Assembly (NCBI GenBank): GCA_965198895.1
Contig: OZ240676.1
Coordinates: 3,224,001-3,288,000, forward strand
From: LMUY01 sp965198895
GTDB lineage: Bacteria; Pseudomonadota; Alphaproteobacteria; Acetobacterales; Acetobacteraceae
Length of the DNA stretch: 64,000 nt
Direction of reading: 5' to 3'
Part shown: piece by piece, positions 40,374-50,400 of the stretch
How positions within the stretch are numbered: position 1 is the first letter of the stretch
Layout of the letters: each line of letters starts with the position of its first letter
Program-made: the position numbers and the translations under genes
Notes under the pieces: generated by a model
Seen by the model: only the letters and a program-made list of their open reading frames with translations
Databases searched by the model: none
What the model was told of the DNA's origin: nothing

Positions 40374-40748
40374 TCAGCTGGGGTCGAATCGGGGTTCGGA
40401 GCGGCGGGGCGGCTCGACACGCCGGGTCGGGGACGGCGGCGGTCGGTCGGCGATGGTGGGCGTCCGGGGAGGGATCGGCGGGCGGTTCGGCGGCTCGGTC
40501 CAGCGGCGGGGCGGTTCGGCCTCGACCTCGTAGTCGGTGCGCCGCGGCTCGGGCAGGCGGAGGACCAGGCTGCGGATTTCGCCCTGGATCTCGTCCAGCC
40601 GAGCCTCCACCGCGTCCAGCCGGCCCTTGAGGCCGAAAACGCTGAACGGCATCAGCAAGAAGGCCAGGCAGAACAGCCCGGCCACGACCAGAAGGACGAA
40701 GCCGACCCAGGGTGGTGCCCAGTCGGGCAGAGTGAACGGCAGCGCCAT
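40374..40748 (-). CDS. Small membrane protein upstream of nadK
   Basis: 124 residues: one long hydrophobic segment (PPWVGFVLLVVAGLFCLAFL, roughly residues 12-35), then a short coiled-coil-like amphipathic helix (GRLDAVEARLDEIQGEIRSL), then a proline/arginine-rich tail with no structure (PPRRWTEPPNRPPIPPRT). It is probably anchored in the inner membrane with a disordered cytoplasmic tail. Twenty-two bases separate it from nadK, so the two are likely co-transcribed. Function unknown. Confidence 0.75.
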   Translation of the reverse strand: MALPFTLPDWAPPWVGFVLLVVAGLFCLAFLLMPFSVFGLKGRLDAVEARLDEIQGEIRSLVLRLPEPRRTDYEVEAEPPRRWTEPPNRPPIPPRTPTIADRPPPSPTRRVEPPRRSEPRFDPS

Positions 40749-40850
40749 GATACGACGTTAGCGAACCCGCTTCGTCGCCGCTAGCGTCCGGCGCTTGATC
40801 TCGGGCGCCAAACGAGCGAGGGCTTGCCCAAGATTGACATGGAGCCTCCG

Positions 40851-41966
40851 ATGAAGCTGCTGATCCCTGGCCCGGTCTCCACCCAGCCCGCCGTGCGTGC
40901 CGCCGCCGCCCAGGACTACGCCCCCTGGGACAACGATTTCCGCCCGATGAACGAGGACGTCCGGGCGCGCGTGCTGCGGATCGCCGGGACGGATTCCGGG
41001 GTGCACGCCACCCTGCCGCTGCAGGGCTGTGGCCACTTCATGATGGAGGCCGCTCTGCGCACCTTCGTGCCGCCGGGCGGCCGGGTGCTGGTGGCCGACA
41101 CGGGCGCCTATGCCGACCGCGCGATCCGCCTTGCGAAGGAAATCGGGTGCGACGTCGTGACCCTTCCCGTTGCGGAGAACGAACGCGCCGACCCGGCGGC
41201 CCTGGAAGCCGCGCTGGCCGCCGACCCGGCGATCAGCCATGCCGTGCTCGTCTACAGCGAGACCGGCAGCGGCATCATTCATAATGTCCCCGCGCTCGCA
41301 CAGGCGGCCGGGCGGGCCGGACGACGCGTTATCGTCGACGCCGTTTCCGCATTCGGCGCCCTGCCGCTGGAATTGCGCGCCTTGCCGATGGTGGACGCCA
41401 CCCTTTTCACCGCCAACAAATGCCTGGAGGGGCTGCCCGGCCTCGCCTTCGCCGTGGCGCGGATCGACCGGTTGATCGCCTGCCAAGGCCAGGCGCGCAG
41501 CTGGTCGCTGGACCTGGCCGATATCTACCAGCACGCCTTGCGCGTCGGGTGGGGCAGCTTCCGCTTCACCCCGCCGGCCCAGGTGCTGGCCGCGTTCCAG
41601 GTGGCGCTGGATTTGTACGATGCGGAGGGCGGCCAACCGGCCCGGCTCGCCCGCTACACCGAGAACATGCGCATCCTGTATGACGGCGTGCGAAAGCTGG
41701 GCCTGATGCCCTATCTGCCGGAGGCGGTACAGGGGCCGATCGTGGTCAACGTGCACGCGCCGGACCACAAGGCCTGGTCGCTGCAGGGGTTCGTGGATGC
41801 CGTGAAGGCGCGCGGCTTCATCGTCAGCAATTTCTACAACACGACCCTGCCGTCGTTCCGCGTCGGCTGCATCGGCGCCATCACGCCGCAGGACATGCGG
41901 GCCGCCGTCGCCGCCATGGGGGAGGCGCTCGCCGAACTCGGCATCCAACGGGCGGACGCGGCCTGA
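40851..41966 (+). CDS. phnW: Class V aminotransferase, 2-aminoethylphosphonate:pyruvate transaminase type
   Basis: 371 residues from ATG 40851, preceded by GGAG at 40841-40844. It has the fold-type I, class V pattern: LLIPGPVSTQPAVRAAAAQD at the start, QGCGHFMMEAALRTF, ETGSGIIHNVPALAQAAG, the cofactor aspartate in VIVDAVSAFGALPLE, and the PLP lysine Lys190 in FTANKCLEGLPG, which is very close to the PhnW sequence. It would convert 2-aminoethylphosphonate to phosphonoacetaldehyde. A serine-glyoxylate or alanine-glyoxylate role is the alternative. The stop overlaps the fhs start (TGATG); no other phosphonate gene is nearby. Confidence 0.82.
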   Translation: MKLLIPGPVSTQPAVRAAAAQDYAPWDNDFRPMNEDVRARVLRIAGTDSGVHATLPLQGCGHFMMEAALRTFVPPGGRVLVADTGAYADRAIRLAKEIGCDVVTLPVAENERADPAALEAALAADPAISHAVLVYSETGSGIIHNVPALAQAAGRAGRRVIVDAVSAFGALPLELRALPMVDATLFTANKCLEGLPGLAFAVARIDRLIACQGQARSWSLDLADIYQHALRVGWGSFRFTPPAQVLAAFQVALDLYDAEGGQPARLARYTENMRILYDGVRKLGLMPYLPEAVQGPIVVNVHAPDHKAWSLQGFVDAVKARGFIVSNFYNTTLPSFRVGCIGAITPQDMRAAVAAMGEALAELGIQRADAA

Positions 41967-43627
41967 TGCGCAGCGACATCGAGATTGCGGATGCCACCGT
42001 GCTCCGCCCCATTGCCCAGGTTGCCGCCGAACTCGGCATTCCGGCGGATGCGTTGGAGCCGTATGGCCGGCACAAGGCCAAGGTCGGTGCCGATTACATC
42101 GCCGGCCTGCAGGACAAGCCGGATGGCGCGTTGGTCCTGGTTACTGGCATCAGCCCCACCCCGGCCGGCGAGGGCAAGACCACGACCACGATCGGTCTGG
42201 GCGACGCGCTGCGCCGGATCGGGCGGCGGACCGCGATTTGCCTGCGCGAGCCGTCGCTGGGCCCGTGCTTTGGCGTGAAGGGCGGGGCGACCGGCGGCGG
42301 CATGGCCCAAGTGGCGCCGATGGCGGAGATCAACCTGCATTTCACGGGCGATTTTCATGCCATCACGTCGGCCAACAACTTGCTCGCGGCGATGCTGGAC
42401 AACCACGTCTACTGGGGTAACGAGCTCGGTATCGACACGCGCCGGGTCAGCTGGCGCCGCGCGCTGGACATGAACGATCGGGCGTTGCGCGGGCTGGTGG
42501 TGGGGCTTGGCGGCCCGGCGAACGGCGCCCCGCGGGAGGATGGGTTCGACATCACCGTCGCCTCCGAGGTGATGGCGGTGCTGTGCCTGGCGCGCGACCT
42601 GCACGATTTGCAGGACCGGCTCGGCCGCATGGTGGTCGCCCCCGGCCGCGACGGCCCGGTGACCGCGCGCGACCTGAAGGCGGATGGCGCGATGGCGGCG
42701 CTGCTGCGGGACGCGCTGCAGCCCAATTTGGTGCAGACGTTGGAGGGCTCGCCTGCGCTGGTGCATGGCGGCCCGTTCGCCAACATCGCGCACGGCTGCA
42801 ACTCCGTCATGGCGACCCGGCTCGGGCTGAAGCTGGCCGACGTGGTGGTGACGGAGGCCGGGTTCGGCGCCGATCTGGGTGGCGAGAAGTTTTTGGACAT
42901 CAAGTGCCGCTCCGCCGGGCTGTCCCCCGCCTGCTGCGTCGTGGTGGCAACGGTGCGCGCGCTGAAGATGCATGGCGGCGTGAAGCGGTCCGACCTGGGC
43001 GGCGAGAACGTGGCGGCGGTGCAGGCCGGCGTGGTGAACCTGGCGCGCCACGTGGAGAACATGGCCAAGTTCGGCCTGCCCGTCGTGGTGGCACTGAACC
43101 GCTTCACCGGCGACACCGACGCCGAATACGCGGCGGTGCGCGGCGCATTGCCAGGTGTGGAGGTGGTGCTGTGCTCGCACTGGGCCGAGGGCGGCGCTGG
43201 TGCCGAGGATCTGGCCCGAGCGGTGATGCAGCATGTAGACGCCGGGTCGGCGCGATATCGGCCGTTGTATCCGGATGCGATGCCGTTGGCGGAGAAGTTG
43301 CGGACGGTGGCGCGGGAGATCTATCGCGCGGCCGACATTTCCATGACCCCTGCCGTCGCGAAACGGCTGGCGGCGTTCGAGGCGGCGGGGCATGGCGGCT
43401 TGCCGGTGTGCATCGCCAAGACGCAGTACAGTTTCTCGGCCGACCCGGCGGCGTTGGGCGCCCCGACCGGGCACATCCTTCCGGTTCGAGAGGTGCGGCT
43501 ATCGGCCGGCGCCGGATTCGTGGTGGCGGTGTGCGGGGACATCATGACGATGCCGGGCCTACCGCGGCACCCCGCGGCCGAGGGCATCGGGCTCGGGGCC
43601 GACGGGCGGGTAACCGGGCTGTTTTAG
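41966..43627 (+). CDS. fhs: Formate--tetrahydrofolate ligase
   Basis: 553 residues, the usual length. It joins formate to tetrahydrofolate with ATP, giving 10-formyl-THF for purines, serine or one-carbon metabolism. The P-loop TPAGEGKTTTTIGLGDAL and the family block REPSLGPCFGVKGGATGGG, DFHAITSANNLLAAMLDNH, and FGADLGGEKFLDIKCRSAGL are all present. The C-terminal part has PVREVRLSAGAGFVVAVCGD and TMPGLPRHPAAEGI. Overlap with the preceding aminotransferase gene suggests translational coupling and a shared regulation. Confidence 0.97.
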   Translation: MRSDIEIADATVLRPIAQVAAELGIPADALEPYGRHKAKVGADYIAGLQDKPDGALVLVTGISPTPAGEGKTTTTIGLGDALRRIGRRTAICLREPSLGPCFGVKGGATGGGMAQVAPMAEINLHFTGDFHAITSANNLLAAMLDNHVYWGNELGIDTRRVSWRRALDMNDRALRGLVVGLGGPANGAPREDGFDITVASEVMAVLCLARDLHDLQDRLGRMVVAPGRDGPVTARDLKADGAMAALLRDALQPNLVQTLEGSPALVHGGPFANIAHGCNSVMATRLGLKLADVVVTEAGFGADLGGEKFLDIKCRSAGLSPACCVVVATVRALKMHGGVKRSDLGGENVAAVQAGVVNLARHVENMAKFGLPVVVALNRFTGDTDAEYAAVRGALPGVEVVLCSHWAEGGAGAEDLARAVMQHVDAGSARYRPLYPDAMPLAEKLRTVAREIYRAADISMTPAVAKRLAAFEAAGHGGLPVCIAKTQYSFSADPAALGAPTGHILPVREVRLSAGAGFVVAVCGDIMTMPGLPRHPAAEGIGLGADGRVTGLF

Positions 43628-43635
43628 GGCTGCTT

Positions 43636-43666
43636 CATCTCGCTCTCCCCTTGCGGGAGGGAGATG
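43636..43666. terminator. Hairpin between convergent fhs and membrane-protein genes
   Basis: CATCTC...GAGATG arms with an inner CTCCC/GGGAG pairing form a hairpin nine bases after the fhs stop and just before the stop of the convergent gene at 43670. It likely serves as a shared terminator; it also resembles the GAGAGGG palindrome family. No T-run is visible. Confidence 0.5.
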
Positions 43667-43669
43667 ACG

Positions 43670-44068
43670 TTAGGCGATCGCGAGGCGGCGGCGGGCTTGA
43701 ACGCCCAACGACGCGCGGTCGCGGATCTCCCAGCCGGCCAGTATCTGCCGCTGCGTGTATTGCTTGTTGTACAGATACGACATGATGATCTGGAATAGAC
43801 CTCCCGTCAGCACGCTGAACACCAAGTGCAACAGCCCTATGCCAATTTCACCGCGGAAGATCGGCACCAAGAAACCAAAGAAGAAATAAGTCCAGCTATA
43901 GCCATAATAGCCGTTCTCCAGCAATCCACTCCCGGTGTGGACGAGGCTTATCGGCCTCTGCCTACCCATTACCAGCAAGCCTATCCAGAGCGGGGCCAAC
44001 AGCACGGCAACGCCACCCACAACGGCAATGCAGATCCAGATTGTATTGGAGTCCATCGATATATCCAT
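43670..44068 (-). CDS. Small multi-spanning membrane protein (HrgC/DUF2628-like)
   Basis: 132 residues with three likely membrane segments: TIWICIAVVGGVAVLLAPLW, YSWTYFFFGFLVPIFRGEIG and LLHLVFSVLTGGLFQIIMSY. The YSWTYFFFGFLVPIFRG motif resembles the SWT-x-FFFG-x-x-P-x-F-R-G motif of small proteins with HrgC or DUF2628-like domains. It ends NKQYTQRQILAGWE and a basic tail. Either ATG 44068 or 44056 could be the start. Function unknown. It is downstream of the efflux operon but 95 bases from it. Confidence 0.72.
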   Translation of the reverse strand: MDISMDSNTIWICIAVVGGVAVLLAPLWIGLLVMGRQRPISLVHTGSGLLENGYYGYSWTYFFFGFLVPIFRGEIGIGLLHLVFSVLTGGLFQIIMSYLYNKQYTQRQILAGWEIRDRASLGVQARRRLAIA

Positions 44069-44163
44069 GTCGTACGGAGGAAGCTTCGTAGCTGCGGCTG
44101 GTGACGCAACGTAAATGCAAGGTCTTAACAAGTTATGTGCTGCCATCAAGGCAGCGCCGCCTG

Positions 44164-47100
44164 CTACTCCGCCGCCGCCACCACGATCTTGCGCCGCCGC
44201 CCCCGCGCCAGTCGTTCCAACGCCAGGTATACCACCGGCGTCGTGTAGAGCGTCAGCATCTGGCTCACCACCAGCCCGCCCACGATGGATACGCCCAAGG
44301 GCACGCGAAACTCCGACCCGGTGCCGAACGCGAACACCAGCGGCAGCGCGCCCAACAGCGCGGCCAGCGTGGTCATCGTAATCGGGCGGAAGCGTTCCAG
44401 GCAGGCGGCGTGGATCGCGGCTTCCGGATCCAGCCCGTGCTCCCGTTCCTGCTCCAGGGCGAAATCGACCAGCATGATCGCGTTCTTCTTCACGATGCCC
44501 ATCAGCAGGACGATGCCGATGATCGACAGCACCGATAGCTGGTTCCCGGTGATCAGCAGCGCCAGCAATGCGCCCAGGCCGGCCGAGGGAAGGGTGGACA
44601 GGATGGTCAGCGGGTGCAGCAGGCTCTCGTACAGCACGCCCAGCACGATGTAGATCGTCAGGATCGCCGCGCCGATCAGCATCGGCTCCGACGACAGCGA
44701 TTTCTGCAGGAACTGCGCATTGCCGGCGAAATCGGTGTGCACCGTGTCCGGCATCCGCAACTCCGCCGCCGTGCGCTGCACGATCGTCGTGGCGTCGCCC
44801 AGCGCCAGGCCGGGCGCGATGTTGAAGCTGATCGAACTGGATGGGAATTGCCCCTGGTGGCGCACCGCGAGCGGCGCCGTCCCCATCTCCCAGTGTGCCA
44901 CGGCTGAGAGCGGCACCTGGGTCGCACCGGGGGCGCCGACATAGATGCTCTGCAGCATCGACGGATCGGTCTGCAGCTTCGGGTCGACTTCGAGCACGAC
45001 CTTGTACTGGTTGCGGTCGGTATAGATCGTGGAGATCTGCCGCTGCGCGAAGGCGTTGTTCAGCGCGTTGTCGATCGCCGTCGTGGATAGATGCAGCCGG
45101 GCCGCGGCGTCGCGGTCGATCACCACGTTGCTTTGCGGCGCGCTGCGGTCCTGGTCGCTGGTGACGTCGGTGATGCCCTGGCCGACATGCTGCAGCGCCG
45201 TCTCCAACCGCAACGTCCATTGCCGCAACTCGGCGAGGTCCGGGTCGAGCAGGATGAACTGGAACTGGCTACCGCCGCTGCGGCCGCCGCCCCGCAGATC
45301 CTGCGCGGAATACAGGAACGTCTGCACGTCTGGCATCGCCTGCAGCTTCGGGCGCAGCCGCGCGATCACCTTCTCACTGTCCACGCCGCGCTCGGCCAGT
45401 GGCTTCAGCTGCACGATCAACTGGCCCCGGTTCAGCGAGGCGAACCCGCTGGTGACGCCAACGGTCGAGCCTACCGCAGCCACCGCCGGGTCGGCGAGCA
45501 GGACGTCCACCACGCGCTGCTGCCGCGCCTCCATGGAACTGAACGAGACGGAGGGATCGGCCAGTGTGCTGCCCTGCAGCTGCCCGGTGTCCTCGATCGG
45601 CAGGAAGCCCTTCGGCACCTCGCGGTACAGGAAGATGGTCCCCACGAAGCAGCCGAGCGTCACCAGCAGCATGGTGCGGCGCCAGCGCAGGGCCACGGCG
45701 AGCGTGCGGGCGTACTGCGCGAGCAGGGCGTCGAAGCCACGTTCCAGCGTCGCGTCGATCCGGGACCACCAGCGGGACGGCGGGCCCTCGCGGCGGCCCA
45801 ACACGCCGCACATCATCGGCGTCAGTGTCAGCGACACGGCGGCGGAGATCGCGATCGCCACCGTCAGCACCATCGAGAACTCGTGGAACAGCTTGCCCAG
45901 CAGTCCGCCCATGAAGGTGATTGGGATGAACACCGCGACCAGCGAGACCGAGATCGAGATCACGGTGAAGCCGATCTGCCGCGCGCCGTTGATTGCCGCC
46001 TGCATCGGCGCTTCGCCCATCTCGCGGTGGCGGTAGATGTTCTCGATCATGACGATGGCGTCGTCCACCACGAAGCCGACCGAGATCGTCAGCGCCATCA
46101 GCGAGAAATTGTCGAGCGAGTAGCCGAGCTGCCACATCGCCGCGAGCGTGCCCGCGATGGATAGCGGCACCGTCACCGCGGCGGCGAGCATGGGCACCAG
46201 CCGGCGCATGAACGCCATCACCACGACCAGCACCAGGGCGACCGAGATCAGCAGCGTCACCTGCACGTCGTCGACGCTGGCGCGGATGGTGGTCGTGCGA
46301 TCGGACAGGATGGACAGTTTGATGTCCGGCGGCATCCAGGCCATCAAATGCGGCAGCTCCGCCTTGATGCGGTCCACCGTCTGGATCACGTTCGCCCCGG
46401 CAACCTTGCTGATATACAGCAGGATGGCCGGCGTCTTGCCGTCCCACGCCGCAAGCCGGCTGTTCGCCACCTCGTCTACCACGCTGGCCACGTCCGACAG
46501 CCGCAGCGCCGAGCCGTTCTGGGATTTGATGACCAAGCCGGCATATTCGTTCGCCTGCGTCATCTGGCCGTTGACGGCGATGTCCTCCAGGTGGTTCGGG
46601 CCTTCGAAGCTGCCGGTCGCCTCGGTCACGTTGGCGTTGCGGATTGCGGTGTAGACGTCCTGCCCGGCCAGGCTCGCCGCCCGCAGCGCCCCGGGGTTCA
46701 GCCGCACGCGCACGGCGGGTTTTTCGGCGCCGTTGATCTGCACCTGGCTCACCCCGTCCAGTTGCGACAGGCGCTGGGCGAGGATGGTGTCCGCTGCATC
46801 GTACACCTGACCCGGCGACAGCGTGTCGGAGGTGAGCGCGATCGTCAGGATCGGCGCCTCGGCCGGGTTGAACTTGCGGTAGTACGGCCGCCCCGGCAGA
46901 TCGGACGGCAGGTCCACGGTGGCGGCGTTGATCGCGGCTTGCACGTCGTGGGCGGCGCCCTCGATGTCGCGGTTGATGTCGAACTGCATGACAATGGTCG
47001 TGGAACCGATCGCCGAGGTCGAGGTGAGCTCTGTGACGCCCGCAATTTCGCCGAGGTGGCGCTCCAGTGGGGCGGCAATGGAGGTGGCCATGGTCTCGGG

Positions 47101-47265
47101 ATCGGCACCGGGCCGGCTGGCGAACACGACGATGAAGGGGATGTCCACCGATGGCAGCGGCGCAACCGGCAGGAAGTTGTAGGCGACGGCGCCAGCCAGC
47201 AGCAGCCCGAGGGCCAGCAGGGCGGTGCCGATCGGGCGGAGGATGAAGACGGTGGAGAAGTTCAC
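44164..47265 (-). CDS. mdtC: RND efflux pump, MdtC-type inner-membrane transporter
   Basis: 1033 residues. The N-terminus (NFSTVFILRPIGTALLALGL) is that of hydrophobe/amphiphile efflux RND proteins. The pattern is two halves of six membrane helices with large periplasmic loops. Landmarks: GVTELTSTSAIGSTTIVMQF, the proton-relay region TISVGFVVDDAIVMIENIYR (two acidic residues), VFIPITFMGGLLGKLFHEFS, and in the second half SDQDRSAPQSNVVIDRD and GIVLLMGIVKKNAIMLVDFA. GTG 47265 was chosen because the conserved N-terminus starts at once. It would pair with the upstream MdtB-type pump as a heterotrimer, as in MdtABC. Confidence 0.93.
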   Translation of the reverse strand: MNFSTVFILRPIGTALLALGLLLAGAVAYNFLPVAPLPSVDIPFIVVFASRPGADPETMATSIAAPLERHLGEIAGVTELTSTSAIGSTTIVMQFDINRDIEGAAHDVQAAINAATVDLPSDLPGRPYYRKFNPAEAPILTIALTSDTLSPGQVYDAADTILAQRLSQLDGVSQVQINGAEKPAVRVRLNPGALRAASLAGQDVYTAIRNANVTEATGSFEGPNHLEDIAVNGQMTQANEYAGLVIKSQNGSALRLSDVASVVDEVANSRLAAWDGKTPAILLYISKVAGANVIQTVDRIKAELPHLMAWMPPDIKLSILSDRTTTIRASVDDVQVTLLISVALVLVVVMAFMRRLVPMLAAAVTVPLSIAGTLAAMWQLGYSLDNFSLMALTISVGFVVDDAIVMIENIYRHREMGEAPMQAAINGARQIGFTVISISVSLVAVFIPITFMGGLLGKLFHEFSMVLTVAIAISAAVSLTLTPMMCGVLGRREGPPSRWWSRIDATLERGFDALLAQYARTLAVALRWRRTMLLVTLGCFVGTIFLYREVPKGFLPIEDTGQLQGSTLADPSVSFSSMEARQQRVVDVLLADPAVAAVGSTVGVTSGFASLNRGQLIVQLKPLAERGVDSEKVIARLRPKLQAMPDVQTFLYSAQDLRGGGRSGGSQFQFILLDPDLAELRQWTLRLETALQHVGQGITDVTSDQDRSAPQSNVVIDRDAAARLHLSTTAIDNALNNAFAQRQISTIYTDRNQYKVVLEVDPKLQTDPSMLQSIYVGAPGATQVPLSAVAHWEMGTAPLAVRHQGQFPSSSISFNIAPGLALGDATTIVQRTAAELRMPDTVHTDFAGNAQFLQKSLSSEPMLIGAAILTIYIVLGVLYESLLHPLTILSTLPSAGLGALLALLITGNQLSVLSIIGIVLLMGIVKKNAIMLVDFALEQEREHGLDPEAAIHAACLERFRPITMTTLAALLGALPLVFAFGTGSEFRVPLGVSIVGGLVVSQMLTLYTTPVVYLALERLARGRRRKIVVAAAE

Positions 47266-47270
47266 TTTCT

Positions 47271-47393
47271 TCTCCCTCTCCCGCGGGCGGGAGAGGGCCG
47301 GGGTAAGGGTGCGAGTGCCGCAACGCACTCTGCATCAGCAAGGAAGCGGCCCTCACCCCGGCCCTCTCCCGTGAAGGACGGGAGAGGGAGAAG
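47271..47393. repeat. Inverted pair of GAGAGGGCCGGGGTGAGGG palindromes (copy set 2)
   Basis: Units at 47271-47309 and 47350-47393, in opposite orientation, separate the two pump genes inside one operon. The first lies only five bases from the mdtC-type GTG start, where it would place a stable hairpin in the ribosome-binding region. The second lies 12 bases past the stop of the upstream pump gene. Confidence 0.88.
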
Positions 47394-47404
47394 AAGCAGG
47401 CGGG

Positions 47405-50400
47405 TCACTCTGCCGCCAACGGCCGCGGTGCCCCCGCGAACCGGATGCGCAGGCGCTCGAACGTCACGTAGATCACTGGCGTCGTGTAGAGCGTCAGCAA
47501 CTGGCTCAGCAGCAGCCCGCCCACGATCGTCACCCCGAGTGGAAACCGCAGCTCCGACCCGGTGCCGTGCTCCAGCACCAGCGGCAACGCACCCAACAAG
47601 GCGGCGGCCGTGGTCATCATGATGGGGCGGAACCGCAGCAGGCACGCCTCCTCGATCGCGGCTTCCGGCGTCAGCCCGCGCTCGCGTTCCGCCTCCACCG
47701 CGAAGTCGATCATCATGATGGCGTTCTTCTTCACGATGCCCATCAGCAGCACGATGCCGACCAGCGCCACCAACGACAGGTCCAGCCCAAACACCATCAG
47801 CGCCAGCAACGCCCCGATGCCGGCCGACGGCAACGTGGAGAGGATCGTCACCGGATGGATCGTGCTCTCGTACAGTACCCCGAGCACGATGTAGATCACC
47901 ACCACCGCGGCGAGGATCAGCCACGGCTCCGACGCCAGCGAGCGCTGGAATTCGGCCGCGTCGCCGGCATAGCTGCCGCTGACCGTCTCGGGCATGCCCA
48001 GATCCTGCTCCGCCGCCGCCACCGCCTGCACCGCATCGCCGAGCGACGCACCCGTCGCCAGGTCGAACGACAGTGTCACGCTGGGGAATTGCTGCTCGTG
48101 CGTAATTGCCAGCGGCCCGACCGAGCGGGTGATCGTCGCCACCGCCGACAGTGGGATCAGCGACTGCGCCGCCCCTGTCACGGTGGCGCCGCTGGTGGTG
48201 CTCTGCCCCTGCGCCGACAGCACGCCGGGCACGCGCAGCCGCAGCAGCGAATTGGGATCCGCCTGCCACGACGGGTCCGCCTCCAGCACCACGCGATACT
48301 GGTTGGCTTGCGAGAAGATGGTGCTGATCTGGCGCTGCCCAAAGCTGTCGTACAGCACGTCCTGGATCGTCTGCATCGAGACGCCGAGGCGTTGCGCCGC
48401 CTCCCGGTCCACCGTGACGCGGGTGACCAGGCCCTCGTCCTGCTGGTCGGTCGCCACGTTGCGCAGCTCCGGCGATTGCTGCAGGCGCGCGAGCAGGCGC
48501 GGGGCCCACAGCGCGAGTTCGGCGCCGTCGGTGTCGACCAGCGTGTATTGATACTGCGTGCGGCTGATGCGGGTGCCGATCTGGATGTCCTGCACCGGCT
48601 GGGTGAACACCGACAGTCCGGGGATCTCGTCCGCTTCGCGCTGCAGCCGGGCTTGCACCACGTTCACCGCGTCGCGCTGGGGCCGCGGCTTCAGCGCAAT
48701 CGTCACCCGGCCGCTGTTGGGCGTCGGGTTGATCTGACCGGCGCCGACGAACGAGGCGACGCTGGCCACCGCCGGGTCACGCTGCGCGATGGCGGCAAAC
48801 TGCTCCTGCAGCTTGGCCATGGCGGGGATGGAAATGGCCTGGCTCGCCTCCGTCACCGCCACGATCACGCCGGTGTCCTGCGCGGGCAGAAAGCCTTTGG
48901 GGATCACCACATATAGCAGGATCGTGCCCGCCAGCGTGGCGACTGCGATCAGCAGCACCAGCGGTTGCGCCCGTAGCGCCCAGCCCAGCGTGCGGCGGTA
49001 GCCGGCCGTCGTGCGGCGGAACCCGGCGTCGAACGCGCGGGCCACCAGGCTCTGCTTGTGCTCCGGGTCGAACGGTTTCAGCAGCCGGCCGCACATCATC
49101 GGCGTGAGCGTCAACGACACCACTGCCGACACCACGACGGACACGGCCAAGGTCACGGCAAACTCGTTGAACAGCCGCCCGACCACGCCCGTCATGAACA
49201 GCAGCGGGATGAACACCGCTACCAGCGAGACGGTCAGCGAGACGATGGTGAAGCCGATCTGCTTGGCGCCCTGATAGGCGGCTTGTAGCGGCGGCACGCC
49301 TTTCTCGATGTAGCGCACCACGTTCTCGATCATGACGATCGCGTCGTCGACCACGAACCCCGTGGAAACCGTCAGCGCCATCAGCGACAGATTGTCCAGC
49401 GCGAACCCCAGCAGCGACATCACGCCGAACGTGCCGATCAGTGACAGCGGCAGGGCGATGCCGGGGATGACGGTGGCGCGCCACGACCCGAGGAACAGGT
49501 AGATCACCGCGATCACTAGCCCGATCGCCAGCAGAAGGGTGAACTGCACGTCCTGCACCGAGGCGCGGATCGTCTCGGTGCGGTCGGTCACCACCGTCAG
49601 ATGCACGCCGGCCGGCAGCGAGCGCTCCAGTTGCGGCAGCGCCTCGCGGATGTCGGCCACGGTCTGCACGATGTTGGCGCCGGGCTGCCGCTGGATGTCC
49701 AGCACGACGGCGGGGTGGCCGTTCAGCGCCGAGATGACGCGGTTGTTCTCCACGTCCGCCACCACGGTGCCGACGTCTTTAAGCCGCAGCGGCGCGCTGT
49801 CCTTGAAGCTGATCACCAACTGGCGGTAGGCCTCGGGGGTCAGCAACTGGTCGTTGGTGGCGAGTGCAAAGGCCTGAGCCTTACCGTCGAAGCCGCCCTT
49901 CGCGCCGTTGACGTTGGCGGCGGCGACCGCGGTGCGGATGTCCTCCATCGACAGGTTGTACGCAGCCAACCGGGCGGGATCGATCCGCACCCGGATGGCC
50001 CGGCGCAGCCCGCCCTGCACCGTGACCTTGCCCACGCCGTCGATCTGGCTGAGCTTCGGCTGCAGCAGCGTGTCCGCCGCGTCGGCGACCGCATCGAGTG
50101 CCACATTGTCCGAGGTCAGCGCCAAGGTCACGATCGGTGCGTCCGCCGGGTTCACCTTCGCGTAGACCGGCGGGTAGGGCAGGGTGGAGGGCAGCGTCCC
50201 CGCCGCGGCGTTGATGGCCGCCTGCACGTCCTGCGACGCGCCATCCATCGAGCGGGACAGGTTGAATTGCAGCGTGATCTCGCTGGTGCCCTCGCTGCTG
50301 GTGCTCTCCATCGAGGACAACCCGGTGATCTCGCCGAACTGCCGTTCCAGGCTGGCGGTGACCAAGGTCGCCGTCACCTCGGCGCTGGCGCCGGGGAGCT

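Noticed and set aside
41834..43474. A 546-codon minus-strand frame opposite fhs
   Set aside because: Composition (His/Arg/Gly-rich, no hydrophobic pattern) is that of an antisense shadow; fhs has every family motif.
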